A DNA stretch of 64,000 bases. Source: Leptolyngbyaceae cyanobacterium RM1_1_2 (GTDB lineage: Bacteria; Cyanobacteriota; Cyanobacteriia; Phormidesmidales; Phormidesmidaceae). A program made the position numbers and the translations under genes. Within the stretch, counting starts at the first letter, position 1; each line of letters starts with the position of its first letter. Under the pieces are notes generated by a model. That model saw nothing but the letters and a program-made list of their open reading frames with translations. It searched no databases and had not been told where the DNA came from. This document shows positions 50,036 through 59,343 of the stretch, piece after piece. The DNA is taken from the NCBI GenBank assembly GCA_012032345.1, contig JAAUQI010000015.1, positions 1 through 64,000 on the forward strand, given 5' to 3'.

Positions 50036-50686
50036 ATGCCAAATCAGCTCAGTTTTAATCAAGCACAAAAATCAATTCGCAAAGCCGCCAAGCGTGTTCT
50101 TACTGAGAAAGGCTTAAACCCTAGCACTCGCAAAGGCAATAAGGAGTTTGATTTTCTGCTGCAGCAGCTTAGCTCAGTTGTTTTTGCCTCGGATCAAGCC
50201 GCGATCGCAGCAGGAGAGCAGCTTGGTGAAAAAATTGCTGAACTTTCGCAGCAGCAGAATAAGCAAGATCTCGATCGCGGGGTCATTCGTCATCTAGCCA
50301 TGAAAACTGACTGGGTCGCCGAGTTAGGACTTACGGTTGCTAGTGTCTCCGCTGCGGCTACTCCCCCGGCTGTGATAGAGTCTCAATCGACAGCAGCGCC
50401 GATAAGTGCGCCTACGCAAGAAATTCACTCTGCAACCACCTCGCCTGCTGATATTGCCGATACAGAAGATGTTACTCCGGCAGCAGCAGCGGCTGAAACT
50501 CCGGCGGATATTGAGACAGAACCTGAAGCAGCCGCACCTGAAGCACCTGAAGCTGTATCTGAAGAGCTTGAAGCAGCCACACTTGAAGCACCTGAAGCTA
50601 TGTCTGAAGAGTTAGAAGTTACTGAGGCCAAAGAAACAGACGCGGCACCTGAGGCGATCGCGGCAGAAGACGAAACTGAAGACTAG
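50036..50686 (+). CDS. Hypothetical protein with acidic Ala/Glu/Pro repeat tail
   Basis: 216 residues. A basic helical N-terminal domain (residues 1-100, e.g. QKSIRKAAKRVLTEKGLNPSTRKGNKEFDFLL and DLDRGVIRHLAMKTDW) is followed by a low-complexity acidic tail with two copies of an EAPEA-SEELE unit (about 50540-50620). No membrane segment. I do not recognise the family. The basic head and acidic tail suggest nucleic-acid or protein binding, but this is conjecture. Confidence 0.6.
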   Translation: MPNQLSFNQAQKSIRKAAKRVLTEKGLNPSTRKGNKEFDFLLQQLSSVVFASDQAAIAAGEQLGEKIAELSQQQNKQDLDRGVIRHLAMKTDWVAELGLTVASVSAAATPPAVIESQSTAAPISAPTQEIHSATTSPADIADTEDVTPAAAAAETPADIETEPEAAAPEAPEAVSEELEAATLEAPEAMSEELEVTEAKETDAAPEAIAAEDETED

Positions 50687-50725
50687 TGCAGCGTCAGCAC
50701 TTAGTTTTGGGGTGATGCATAGTTT

Positions 50726-50759
50726 GTAGTTAGTGCTTCAGCGCTAAAGCACTGACTAC
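50726..50759. repeat. Interspersed palindromic repeat, copy 1
   Basis: GTAGTTAGTGCTTCAGCG pairs with the facing CGCTAAAGCACTGACTAC, an almost perfect 34-base palindrome centred on AGCGCT. An outer TTGGGGT/ACCCCAA pair at 50707-50713 and 50761-50767 extends the stem. Related copies are at 59121 and 59184. It may double as a terminator for the gene before it. Confidence 0.8.
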
Positions 50760-50931
50760 CAACCCCAATTTGTAGCTGTGACAATGCACTAGGAGTCTCC
50801 GGTACAAGTTTGGCTAATATCCCGAGAGCAGAGTCTGCGGGTGGATAGGTGAATGGGCGGTAGCCGTGTGGTCACCACGATGTGCTTCATGCAGCGCTTT
50901 AAAGCTGCTGAACGCTCGTAGACCTCCTGAG

Positions 50932-51918
50932 CTATTCGTCTGTTCCCCACCAGCTGCGCATTTTGTTGGCTAAGGTTGCACGAGTGCTTTTCTTTTGAAA
51001 CTTTTCTTCTGGGTTTTCCACTTCTGAAACAGGCACAAAAACAGTGAGATTGCTGGGCAAGCATTTCACTTCAATTGGGGTTTCGCCCATAACTTCACCG
51101 TCTAGCACTACTTTTTGCGGTGGATCGGTGCTAATTCTTATCTGTTTGGCTCGAAAGTGGCCTACATTATTGTGCTGAGCATGACTGTTGGTGATTGCGG
51201 AGCGTAAGAGTTCATAAGAGGCCGCGATCGCATCAGAAACGCTTTCAGGAGCCACAATAGTGATGTCTAAAAGACCATCGTCTACCTCAATTTGGTCAGG
51301 CCCTTGAGCCAAAACCGAAGTAGCTGGGGCAGCGTTGGCGATTGTGACGGCTGCCGCTGACGTCTCCATTCTTCCTGCCTCAGTCTCTATTTTGATATCA
51401 AAGCGATCAAAATCCTTTAGCTCCCGAATTCCTGCAATTAGGTAGGCTAGAGGCCCGAATCTATTTTTTGCCTTGCGGTCGGTGCGCTCGACCGCTTTAG
51501 CTTCAAAACCTATTCCCGCTAGCAGCAGCATTGGTCGCTCATTACAAAGAGCCATGTCTAGCTTTTGCTGAGCGCCCGTCAAGATCACCTCGCAGGCACC
51601 TGCAATATTTTCAGGAATACTCAGTGCTTTAGCAAAAGCATTCGCAGTTCCTCGCGGAATGATACCCAAACAGATTTCGCTATCAATTAGAGCAGACGTA
51701 ACACAGGAAACAGTTCCATCTCCGCCCGATACAATGATTATCTCTGCACCTTGTTCAACAGCCTGGTGAGCTAAAGAATCTGCCTCTAGTTCCGGCGTCG
51801 TTTTGTGTACTGAAAGCTCAAATTCGGATTGCAGCCTAGAACAAATATCTGAAAGTTCTGTATCTGCATCTCCTTTGCCAGCAGCAGGGTTAAAAATCAA
51901 ATGAACTTTTTGACTCAT
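50932..51918 (-). CDS. YegS/diacylglycerol-kinase-family lipid kinase
   Basis: About 328 residues from ATG 51918. HLIFNPAAGKGDAD begins the catalytic domain; VSGGDGTVSCVTSAL is the ATP-binding GGDGT motif; LGIIPRGTANAFAKAL and the C-terminal VDDGLLDITIVAP complete the family pattern. Phosphorylates a lipid or sphingoid alcohol; the exact substrate is unknown. An in-frame ATG at 51945 is less likely. Confidence 0.9.
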   Translation of the reverse strand: MSQKVHLIFNPAAGKGDADTELSDICSRLQSEFELSVHKTTPELEADSLAHQAVEQGAEIIIVSGGDGTVSCVTSALIDSEICLGIIPRGTANAFAKALSIPENIAGACEVILTGAQQKLDMALCNERPMLLLAGIGFEAKAVERTDRKAKNRFGPLAYLIAGIRELKDFDRFDIKIETEAGRMETSAAAVTIANAAPATSVLAQGPDQIEVDDGLLDITIVAPESVSDAIAASYELLRSAITNSHAQHNNVGHFRAKQIRISTDPPQKVVLDGEVMGETPIEVKCLPSNLTVFVPVSEVENPEEKFQKKSTRATLANKMRSWWGTDE

Positions 51919-51954
51919 TGCATCTAAAGCTCTGCAATAAAACAAATGAAGGAG

Positions 51955-52004
51955 CGATAAAAAAATAAAAAAATCCCTGCAGCAGAGACAGCAGCAAGGA
52001 TTTT
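51955..52004 (-). terminator. Terminator of the GlsB-like gene
   Basis: On the minus strand AAATCCTTGC (52003-51994) pairs, with two mismatches, with GCAGGGATTT (51980-51971), followed by a long T-rich tract down to 51955. It separates the GlsB-like gene from the lipid kinase gene. Confidence 0.75.
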
Positions 52005-52057
52005 GGCCTAGCCAATCTTATAAGAAACGTAGACTGAAGCTAGCTTAAAGCTCTTAA

Positions 52058-52327
52058 CTAGGCAGTCCGACGGCTAATAAGACCCCACAGGAAGATAGCG
52101 ATGATAGCGCCGACAATTGCGAGAATAATGCCTGGGATGCTAAGCGTAGCGGCAGTTAGCTGCAGAGTACCTGTAGTCAGCAGCGTCGCCAGCGTACCGC
52201 CGATAAAAGCTCCGATGACGCCTAGTACTAGAGTAGCTAGTATGCCGCCGCCCTGATTACCAGGGTAAATAGCTTTACCAATTGCACCCGCGATTAAACC
52301 TAAAACGATCCAAGCTAAAATATTCAT
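52058..52327 (-). CDS. GlsB/YeaQ/YmgE-family stress-response membrane protein
   Basis: 89 residues, three hydrophobic helices rich in Gly (ILAWIVLGLIAGAIGKAIYPG, GGGILATLVLGVIGAFIGG, IPGIILAIVGAIIAIFLWG). The GLIAGAIGKAIYPG start is the family signature. Function is unknown, often general-stress induced. A GGAG motif precedes the ATG. Confidence 0.92.
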   Translation of the reverse strand: MNILAWIVLGLIAGAIGKAIYPGNQGGGILATLVLGVIGAFIGGTLATLLTTGTLQLTAATLSIPGIILAIVGAIIAIFLWGLISRRTA

Positions 52328-52600
52328 GTTTTTTGCTCCTTTGACTGTATTTCTTTGTGGGCTGTTTCATTCCTGGTATAAGCTTATAAAACCTATCTGT
52401 TCGCTGCGTCTGTCATCAGATATAGCTAGCCCTAGACGGAAGAGTGAGTTTTAATAGAGGCCAATAAAAAGTAAGCTTTTGTTTTTTCTAGAGCTCTTCA
52501 AAGAATGCTTTAAAGGTCTCTTGTAAGGTATCGCTATTCCAATCTTCCTAAATTTCCCTTGAAAAAAGTGGGATTCCCAAGCAGATTCCTCCCTTTCCAA

Positions 52601-53935
52601 TTACCGAAATCCTTTAGACTTGGTCTTCTTTGACTTTTTCCTAGCTTTAGGCGGCTCTACCTCAGCGATCGCGTCCTGAAATAAGTTGTGCAGGTGAATT
52701 GGGACGCTAGCAATCTCTGGCAGCTCTGGCGTGGTGCGCTTGCCAAATTCTTGTAGCAAGGCGTCTAGGTTAGAAAGCTCAAATTCAGGGCGATCGAGGG
52801 CTTGTCGCAGCACAGAGGTTAGCGCCTCGGGGTGCTGCTGGGCCAGCCGCTGCCAGGTAAAAGCGGTGATTTCGGGATCTTTAAGCCACTGTAGGGCCAG
52901 AGTTTGAGCCGCTTCTGAATCTGGTGCTTCTGAACCTGATGCTTCTGGGCTAAGCAGGTCTTGAAACTTAGCGTAGCTGAGGACAAACTGCTGCCCCCAG
53001 CGCGGATCTGCCAGGACAGTCACCCGCTCGGCCCGTTTCAGGGGCGTCGGCAGCTCTACTTTAGGCATGACCATTTTATTGGCCTGAGTATTTTTCAGGG
53101 TTTTTGAGATCACATTGGCCCCAATCCCCAGTGAGTCAGACATCGCTGCGATGTCTGACTCTTCTAAACCAACCTCGTCTGCCATCTCAGCCAGGGACTG
53201 ATTTTGATCAATGCCTGCTTCGGCCAGCCGTTTTTGGGAACTGCTTTCCTGAAATGCCTGAATCTTTTTGTTGAGTTCATAGCCAGAAAGTGTTAGCTGA
53301 TCTGACTTGAAGAAATCTAAGAACTCGTCGTGATATTTCTGTACTGACTGCCACGCTTCTTCTAGCAAATTGGGCGCATCGCTGTAGAGAGCTGAACGGT
53401 AGTTGTCCTTAAATTCACCGATTACGACCGCTAGTTTGGGCTTGCCCAGTTTTCCCTTAAAGACACAAGGCCCGCTCAGCATCCATGTGTTCCTATCGGG
53501 GTCAAGCGGCGCCAGCCGGGTAAGCAAAATTTCTCCCGGCTGGAAGCGCTGCCGCTGCTCGGTCGTGTCATCAACGGTGACACTGTAGGACTTGGTGGTA
53601 AGCCAGTTCATCAGGGTCAGCTCGGTTTCAGACTGGGCCTTGACTTCAAACAGGCCCAAAAAGCTGTGCTGCCAGCCTTGCAGCAGCGATCGCTGGTCTG
53701 AAGTCAAATCAGGATGGGCCTCGATAAACAGATCGATTGGAGCGCGATCGCCGATGCGTCCTTCAGATAAAAAGGTATCTGTTACCAGCTCTTGCTGATG
53801 AGCATCTGAGCTGCGTCCTCTAAGCTGCTCGGCAGCAAAAGTTTCAAGAGCGATCGCCAGATCGCCTTCAGCTTCAAGCACAAAGTCCTCTAAGTCTTGC
53901 TTAAGCTGCCGGGCTGCGTTTAGCCGAGTCGTCAT
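52601..53935 (-). CDS. Conserved-looking cyanobacterial protein of unknown function
   Basis: About 444 residues from ATG 53935 (another ATG three codons earlier). Soluble; an acidic N-terminal half contains LIDLF-type helical repeats and WMLSGPCVFKGKLGKPKLAVVIGEFK, and the C-terminus is very basic (ARKKSKKTKSKGF). No catalytic motif is evident. I do not recognise a named family. Confidence 0.65.
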   Translation of the reverse strand: MTTRLNAARQLKQDLEDFVLEAEGDLAIALETFAAEQLRGRSSDAHQQELVTDTFLSEGRIGDRAPIDLFIEAHPDLTSDQRSLLQGWQHSFLGLFEVKAQSETELTLMNWLTTKSYSVTVDDTTEQRQRFQPGEILLTRLAPLDPDRNTWMLSGPCVFKGKLGKPKLAVVIGEFKDNYRSALYSDAPNLLEEAWQSVQKYHDEFLDFFKSDQLTLSGYELNKKIQAFQESSSQKRLAEAGIDQNQSLAEMADEVGLEESDIAAMSDSLGIGANVISKTLKNTQANKMVMPKVELPTPLKRAERVTVLADPRWGQQFVLSYAKFQDLLSPEASGSEAPDSEAAQTLALQWLKDPEITAFTWQRLAQQHPEALTSVLRQALDRPEFELSNLDALLQEFGKRTTPELPEIASVPIHLHNLFQDAIAEVEPPKARKKSKKTKSKGFR

Positions 53936-54105
53936 GCGAGGCAATAATAAAGATTTGTTTAGATACTATCAGTCCCGGCTCAGTTTCAGATCGGCTGCTC
54001 GACAGAATTTAGCAAATTCCTGTGCTTGACCTACCCCGCGACTGATTTATCAAGAGACGCAGTATCGTATACTTGGCACCAGCCTGTGTCAGCTTAAAAA
54101 TCGGT

Positions 54106-54957
54106 GTGAGCAAACTTGTTGTCCGCTTGGTTATCGGCCTGGTTTTTGCCCTGTTTGGCCTGCTTAACTATTTCACTAATGTTTCAGACAATCCGATCAC
54201 CGGAGAATCTCAGCGCATTCAGCTCACGCCTCAGCAGGAGGTAGTGCTGGGCCAGCAGGCTAGCCAGGAGATGGCGGCAGAATACGGCGGGCTATATCCT
54301 GACCAGCAACTACAGGCTTACGTTGACCAAGTTGGGCAGGCCGTAGTGCAGCAGTCTGAGGCCAGTCAGTCACCCTACCCGTTTGAGTTTTATCTGCTGC
54401 GAGATCTAGAGACGGTAAACGCCTTTGCCCTGCCGGGGGGACAGATTTTTATCACCGCAGCGCTGCTGGGCCGCTTAGAAAATGAGGCTCAGCTTGCAGG
54501 CGTTCTTGGGCACGAAGTGGGGCATGTGGTGGCCCGACACGGCGCGGAGCACTTGGCCCGTCAGCAGCTTGGCGCTCTGCTGGTAAATGTTGTGGGTATC
54601 ACCGTCAGCGATAGCCCAGATCAGGCAAGGCAGGCGGCGATACTGGCTCAGGCAGTGAATCAGCTTGTAAACTTGCGCTATGGCCGCGAAGACGAGCTAG
54701 AAAGCGATCGCCTCGGCTTTCAGTTTATGGTGGAGGCGGGCTACACCCCAGAAGGGATTGTAGAGCTGATGGCAATTCTCAACCAGGCCAGCAGCGGCGG
54801 TAGTCCACCGGAGTTTCTCAGCACCCACCCCAATCCTGACAACCGCATTGAGCGACTAGAAGCCCTAATCAGCGAGGAGTTTCCCAACGGTATTCCGCCA
54901 GAGCTAGAGGAAGGCGATCCGGGCTTTGCCCAAACTATCCGGCCACGACTGCGCTAA
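54106..54957 (+). CDS. M48-family zinc metallopeptidase, membrane anchored
   Basis: About 283 residues from GTG 54106. An N-terminal transmembrane helix (LVIGLVFALFGLLNYF) anchors it; the zinc site is HEVGH (His136, Glu137, His140), with the third ligand in REDELESDRLGFQFM. VNAFALPGGQIFI and STHPNPDNRIERL are typical of BepA/Oma1-like M48 peptidases that act in envelope protein quality control. Confidence 0.92.
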   Translation: MSKLVVRLVIGLVFALFGLLNYFTNVSDNPITGESQRIQLTPQQEVVLGQQASQEMAAEYGGLYPDQQLQAYVDQVGQAVVQQSEASQSPYPFEFYLLRDLETVNAFALPGGQIFITAALLGRLENEAQLAGVLGHEVGHVVARHGAEHLARQQLGALLVNVVGITVSDSPDQARQAAILAQAVNQLVNLRYGREDELESDRLGFQFMVEAGYTPEGIVELMAILNQASSGGSPPEFLSTHPNPDNRIERLEALISEEFPNGIPPELEEGDPGFAQTIRPRLR

Positions 54958-54976
54958 CTCACTGGGAGACGAAGCT

Positions 54977-55513
54977 ATGGACTTGACTTTGCTCTATTGG
55001 ATTTTGGTCGCCGTCATGGTGGTGGGAGCCGTGGGCGAGCTGATTCCGGGTATGCCGGGAGCGAGCCTGATTTTGGCGGCAATTTTAGTGTGGGCCTTGG
55101 CAACCAACTTTACGGGAATTACCTGGGCCATTGTTGTTGTGTTTGCGCTGCTGATTTTGAGCGCTGCGGTTGAGTTTTTGGCTACTTTTTGGGGAGCCAA
55201 GCAGTTTGGGGCCAGTCGCTGGGGCATGTTTGGGGCCATTATTGGCCTGGTAGCTGGGGTTGTGGGACTGTTGCCAGCGCTGCCTGTGGGTGGGCCGCTG
55301 CTGGGTGCCCTGATTGGCCCGTTCATCGGCGCTTTCATCGGTGAATATCTGCACCGGGGGCAGCTTGACTCGGGCGAACGGGTGCGGGTAGCGCTCAAAG
55401 CCAGCGTGGGTACCGTGGTCGGTTCGCTGATTGGTAACCTGATTGACGGTCTGCTGGCGATCGCCGCTGTTGTTATTTTTATTCTCACTACCTGGCCAAT
55501 TATTAGCCTGTAG
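54977..55513 (+). CDS. DUF456-family membrane protein
   Basis: 178 residues from ATG 54977, preceded by GGGAGA. Five or so Gly-rich hydrophobic helices; GELIPGMPGASLILAAILVWA and GALIGPFIGAFIGEYL are the DUF456 motifs. Function unknown. It is 19 bases downstream of the M48 gene and probably cotranscribed. Confidence 0.88.
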   Translation: MDLTLLYWILVAVMVVGAVGELIPGMPGASLILAAILVWALATNFTGITWAIVVVFALLILSAAVEFLATFWGAKQFGASRWGMFGAIIGLVAGVVGLLPALPVGGPLLGALIGPFIGAFIGEYLHRGQLDSGERVRVALKASVGTVVGSLIGNLIDGLLAIAAVVIFILTTWPIISL

Positions 55514-55577
55514 CTTCTTAACCCAAATTCCATAGCTCAGTGCTACAGTTTGGGTGATCTATTGCTGTTTACCTGCT

Positions 55578-56759
55578 ATGAGCCTTAGCCGTCGTAACTT
55601 TTTGGTTCTGGGTGGGCTGACCCTCGGCGCTAGCACCAGTTGGATCACTCATCACGTTTTTAGTCGCACTAGCCTGACGCCCACCCTAGCAGCAGCCCAG
55701 GCGATCGCCCCAGCCAGCGAAGCGCTCAAAACAGGCATAAAGGCGGTGATGCCGACTAACCCGTCTCCAGCAGGCATGTTTGGGCCACAGCGGGGAGATG
55801 TGCGCCTGGTAGTCTTTAGCGATATTAACAGTCCCTACGGCTCGACAGATTACCGGGCTGAAGTCAAAGAAGCAGCCCAGATGATGATGGACTGGCAGCC
55901 GGATTTAGTCGTGTGTGCGGGTGACCTAGTCGCCGGGCAAAAGCTCTCCCTGACGCCAGCCGAAATTGAGGCCATGTGGCAGGGCTTTGACGAAAAAGTT
56001 TTGCAGCCCATCCGCGCCACTGGCTTGCCGTTTGTTTTTACCCTGGGCAACCACGATGCCTCTAGCGTCAAGGTCAACGGCAATTTTCTCTACGCCACTG
56101 AGCGAGATTTAGCCAATGCCTACTGGAGCGACCCGCAGCGCGACGCTGGCCTCAACTTTGTCGATCGCGCTGGCTACCCGTTTTACTACAGCACTTTGCA
56201 AAACGATATTTTTTATCTGGTCTGGGATGCTTCCTCAGCCACTGTCGCTGAGGATGAAATTGCCTGGGCCGATCGCGCTCTGGCCAGCGACGTCGCCCAA
56301 AATGCCAAACGGCGGATTGTCATGGGCCATCTGCCTTTCTATGCTGTGTCTCAGGGCCGCGATCGCCCCGGTGAGTTTTTAGATCGCGCCGATGAGCTGA
56401 GAGCGCTCTTAGAGCGCCACAGCGTCCATACCTACATCTGCGGCCACCACCACGCCTACTATCCGGCTAGAGCTGGCAATCTAGAGTTCCTCCACTGCGG
56501 GGCACTCGGCAGCGGCCCCCGTACCTGGCTAGGGCGCATTGATGCCCCCATGCAGACGCTGGCGGTGATGGATATCTTCTGGGAATCAGACACGACGGTC
56601 TATACGGGCTACAACATGGGCGATCGCAGCGTCATTGCTCTAGAAGACCTGCCGCGTCAGATTGTCGGGCCTAACGGTCGCCTGATGCGACGAGATCTGA
56701 CCTTAGCTGAGCTGACCCTAGATGAGCAAGCTCAGTCCTACGTGCCCAGCCTCAAGTAG
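55578..56759 (+). CDS. Tat-exported metallophosphoesterase
   Basis: 393 residues from ATG 55578. Twin-arginine signal SRRNFLVLGGLTLGAS at the N-terminus. Calcineurin-like motifs: VVFSDINSPY (the usual DxH is DIN here), DLVVCAGDLVAG, FTLGNHDASS, VMGHLPFY and CGHHHAYYPA, so most dimetal ligands are kept but the first-motif histidine is replaced. Phosphodiesterase or phosphatase of the periplasm; substrate unknown. Confidence 0.88.
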   Translation: MSLSRRNFLVLGGLTLGASTSWITHHVFSRTSLTPTLAAAQAIAPASEALKTGIKAVMPTNPSPAGMFGPQRGDVRLVVFSDINSPYGSTDYRAEVKEAAQMMMDWQPDLVVCAGDLVAGQKLSLTPAEIEAMWQGFDEKVLQPIRATGLPFVFTLGNHDASSVKVNGNFLYATERDLANAYWSDPQRDAGLNFVDRAGYPFYYSTLQNDIFYLVWDASSATVAEDEIAWADRALASDVAQNAKRRIVMGHLPFYAVSQGRDRPGEFLDRADELRALLERHSVHTYICGHHHAYYPARAGNLEFLHCGALGSGPRTWLGRIDAPMQTLAVMDIFWESDTTVYTGYNMGDRSVIALEDLPRQIVGPNGRLMRRDLTLAELTLDEQAQSYVPSLK

Positions 56760-56786
56760 GTTTGATTTACAGACCAAAATTTAAGA

Positions 56787-56813
56787 ACAAAAAAAGGGGG
56801 AAACATTTCCCCC
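56787..56813 (-). terminator. Second terminator downstream of psaC
   Basis: Stem GGGGGAAA (56796-56803) with TTTCCCCC (56806-56813); on the minus strand a run of T follows (A run 56787-56795 on the plus strand). It may also end the metallophosphoesterase transcript. Confidence 0.85.
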
Positions 56814-56831
56814 GCAGCTAAAGTAGCTTTC

Positions 56832-56865
56832 AAAAAAGACCACAGGTTAGTCAAACTAGCCTGTG
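56832..56865 (-). terminator. First terminator of psaC
   Basis: Minus-strand CACAGGCTAG (56865-56856) pairs with CTAACCTGTG (56850-56841) with one imperfect position, followed by GTC and TTTTTT (A run 56832-56837). It lies only four bases after the psaC stop. Confidence 0.85.
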
Positions 56866-56868
56866 ACC

Positions 56869-57527
<659 letters not shown>

Positions 57528-57773
57528 ATGAGCCAGGACGCAGTTTTTGAGAAAGTTCAGAAGATTGTTGCTGAGCAACTCGGAGTCGAGGAATCTGAAG
57601 TTAAGCCAGAGGCCAGCTTCGCCAATGACTTAGGTGCCGATTCACTCGATACCGTTGAGCTGGTAATGGCCTTAGAAGAAGAGTTTGACGTTGAAATTCC
57701 CGATGAAGCGGCTGAAAATATTGGCACTGTCCAAGCTGCTGTAGATTTCATTAAGGAAAAATCTGCTGCTTAG
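57528..57773 (+). CDS. acpP: Acyl carrier protein
   Basis: 81 residues. Phosphopantetheine attachment site is Ser39 in [19 protein letters not shown]. Acidic four-helix ACP of type II fatty acid synthesis. Followed 73 bases later by fabF, the usual cyanobacterial acpP-fabF pair. Confidence 0.98.
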   Translation: MSQDAVFEKVQKIVAEQLGVEESEVKPEASFANDLGADSLDTVELVMALEEEFDVEIPDEAAENIGTVQAAVDFIKEKSAA

Positions 57774-57846
57774 AGCTGCGCATACGTCTGTAAGAAGGTC
57801 TGGGCTATCTGCGCTCTGAGTAGACATCGATTAGTTTTAACAAGTC

Positions 57847-59100
57847 ATGGCAGATTTTAATAAAAAGCGGGTTGTGATCACGGGATTAGGGGCCGTCACA
57901 CCACTGGGCAATAACCTTACTGACTACTGGGAGGGATTGATCGGTGGCCGTAGCGGTATTGACGTCATTACTGCCTTCGATGCGTCTAAACATGCCTGCC
58001 GCATTGCGGGCGAAGTTAAAGGATTTGATCCGCTCGACTATGTCGATCGCAAAGATGCCAAGCGCATGGATCGCTTTGCCCAGTTTGCAGTAGCCGCCAG
58101 CAAGCAGGCAATTGAAGATGCCCAGTTCCGAATTACTGACTTAAACGCCGAGCAGGTCGGTGTCATGATTGGCACCGGCGTCGGCGGCATCAAAGTTTTA
58201 GAAGACCAGCAGGAAATTTATCTCACCCGTGGCCCTAGTCGGTGTAGCCCTTTTATGGTACCGATGATGATTGCCAATATGGCAGCAGGGCTGACGGCTA
58301 TTCATGTTGGCGCAAAAGGCCCTAACTCCTGCCCGGTGACGGCCTGCGCGGCAGGTTCTAATGCAATTGGAGATGCTTTTCGTCTAGTGCAGCAGGGCTA
58401 TGCTCAAGCGATGATTTCAGGCGGCACTGAAGCTGCCGTAACCCCGCTGGCAGTGGCTGGCTTTGCCTCGGCCAGAGCGCTCTCAACCCGCAATGGCGAT
58501 CCAACCCGTGCCAGTCGCCCTTTTGAGCGCGATCGCGACGGCTTCGTCATGGGGGAAGGCTGCGGCATTTTGCTGCTGGAGGAGCTAGAACATGCTCTCA
58601 GCCGGGGTGCCAAAATTTATGCTGAAATTGTCGGCTACGGTATGACCTGCGATGCCTATCATATGACGGCTCCTGTGCCCGGTGGCGAAGGGGCAGCCCG
58701 CTCGATTCAGCTAGCTCTCAAAGACGCTGGCCTGCAGCCGCAGGACATTAGCTACATCAATGCCCACGGCACCAGTACGCCAGCTAACGATCCTACCGAA
58801 ACCGAAGCCATCAAAAAGGCTTTAGGCGATCGCGCTTACAAAGTTGCCATCAGCTCTACCAAATCTATGACCGGGCACCTGCTAGGCGGCTCTGGCGGCA
58901 TTGAAGGCGTCGCCGCCGCGATGGCTGTGGCTCAAGACCAGGTACCACCTACTATCAACCTGGATAACTCAGACCCAGACTGCGATTTGGACTACGTGCC
59001 TAATCATAGTCGGGCTTTAGAAGTTAACGTCGTTCTTTCTAACTCGTTTGGCTTTGGCGGACACAATGTTACCCTGGCTTTTCGGAAGTTTAGTCGCTGA
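57847..59100 (+). CDS. fabF: 3-oxoacyl-[acyl-carrier-protein] synthase II FabF
   Basis: Condensing enzyme of fatty acid elongation. 417 residues; catalytic Cys in CPVTACAAGSNAIGDA (near residue 170), His in INAHGTSTPANDPTET and in SSTKSMTGHLLGGSGG, and the C-terminal VLSNSFGFGGHN loop. The start RVVITGLGAVTPLG is canonical. Second gene of acpP-fabF-tkt. Confidence 0.97.
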   Translation: MADFNKKRVVITGLGAVTPLGNNLTDYWEGLIGGRSGIDVITAFDASKHACRIAGEVKGFDPLDYVDRKDAKRMDRFAQFAVAASKQAIEDAQFRITDLNAEQVGVMIGTGVGGIKVLEDQQEIYLTRGPSRCSPFMVPMMIANMAAGLTAIHVGAKGPNSCPVTACAAGSNAIGDAFRLVQQGYAQAMISGGTEAAVTPLAVAGFASARALSTRNGDPTRASRPFERDRDGFVMGEGCGILLLEELEHALSRGAKIYAEIVGYGMTCDAYHMTAPVPGGEGAARSIQLALKDAGLQPQDISYINAHGTSTPANDPTETEAIKKALGDRAYKVAISSTKSMTGHLLGGSGGIEGVAAAMAVAQDQVPPTINLDNSDPDCDLDYVPNHSRALEVNVVLSNSFGFGGHNVTLAFRKFSR

Positions 59101-59120
59101 CCTCATACATTCGTTCGCCC

Positions 59121-59154
59121 GTAGTTGGCGCTTTAGCGCTACAGCACTGACTAC
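59121..59154. repeat. Interspersed palindromic repeat, copy 2
   Basis: GTAGTTGGCGCTTTAGCGCT and the facing ACAGCACTGACTAC form the same 34-base palindrome as at 50726, followed by GAACC. Located in the fabF-tkt intergenic region. Confidence 0.8.
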
Positions 59155-59183
59155 GAACCTTCAAGCATAAAGATTGATTGAAT

Positions 59184-59214
59184 GGCTGCAGCGCTAAAGC
59201 ACTAACTACGAACC
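59184..59214. repeat. Interspersed palindromic repeat, copy 3 (half)
   Basis: AGCGCTAAAGCACTAACTAC followed by GAACC repeats the right half of copy 2 about 55 bases downstream, including the trailing GAACC; the left arm is truncated. Confidence 0.75.
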
Positions 59215-59343
59215 TTAATTGCTTGATCCTCGCTCCCTCAGGATGGGATGATGGGAGAAATGTCTTGTACCTCGAATTCAGGGCATTCATAACTGCACTG
59301 ATGACCCAGGCCCCTTGTACCGTTACTAAAAATCGTTAGGACT

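Noticed and set aside
54994-55533. 179-codon minus-strand frame opposite the DUF456 gene
   Set aside because: Ser/Pro/Thr-rich antisense translation of a Gly/Ala-rich membrane protein; the plus frame has family motifs and a ribosome site.
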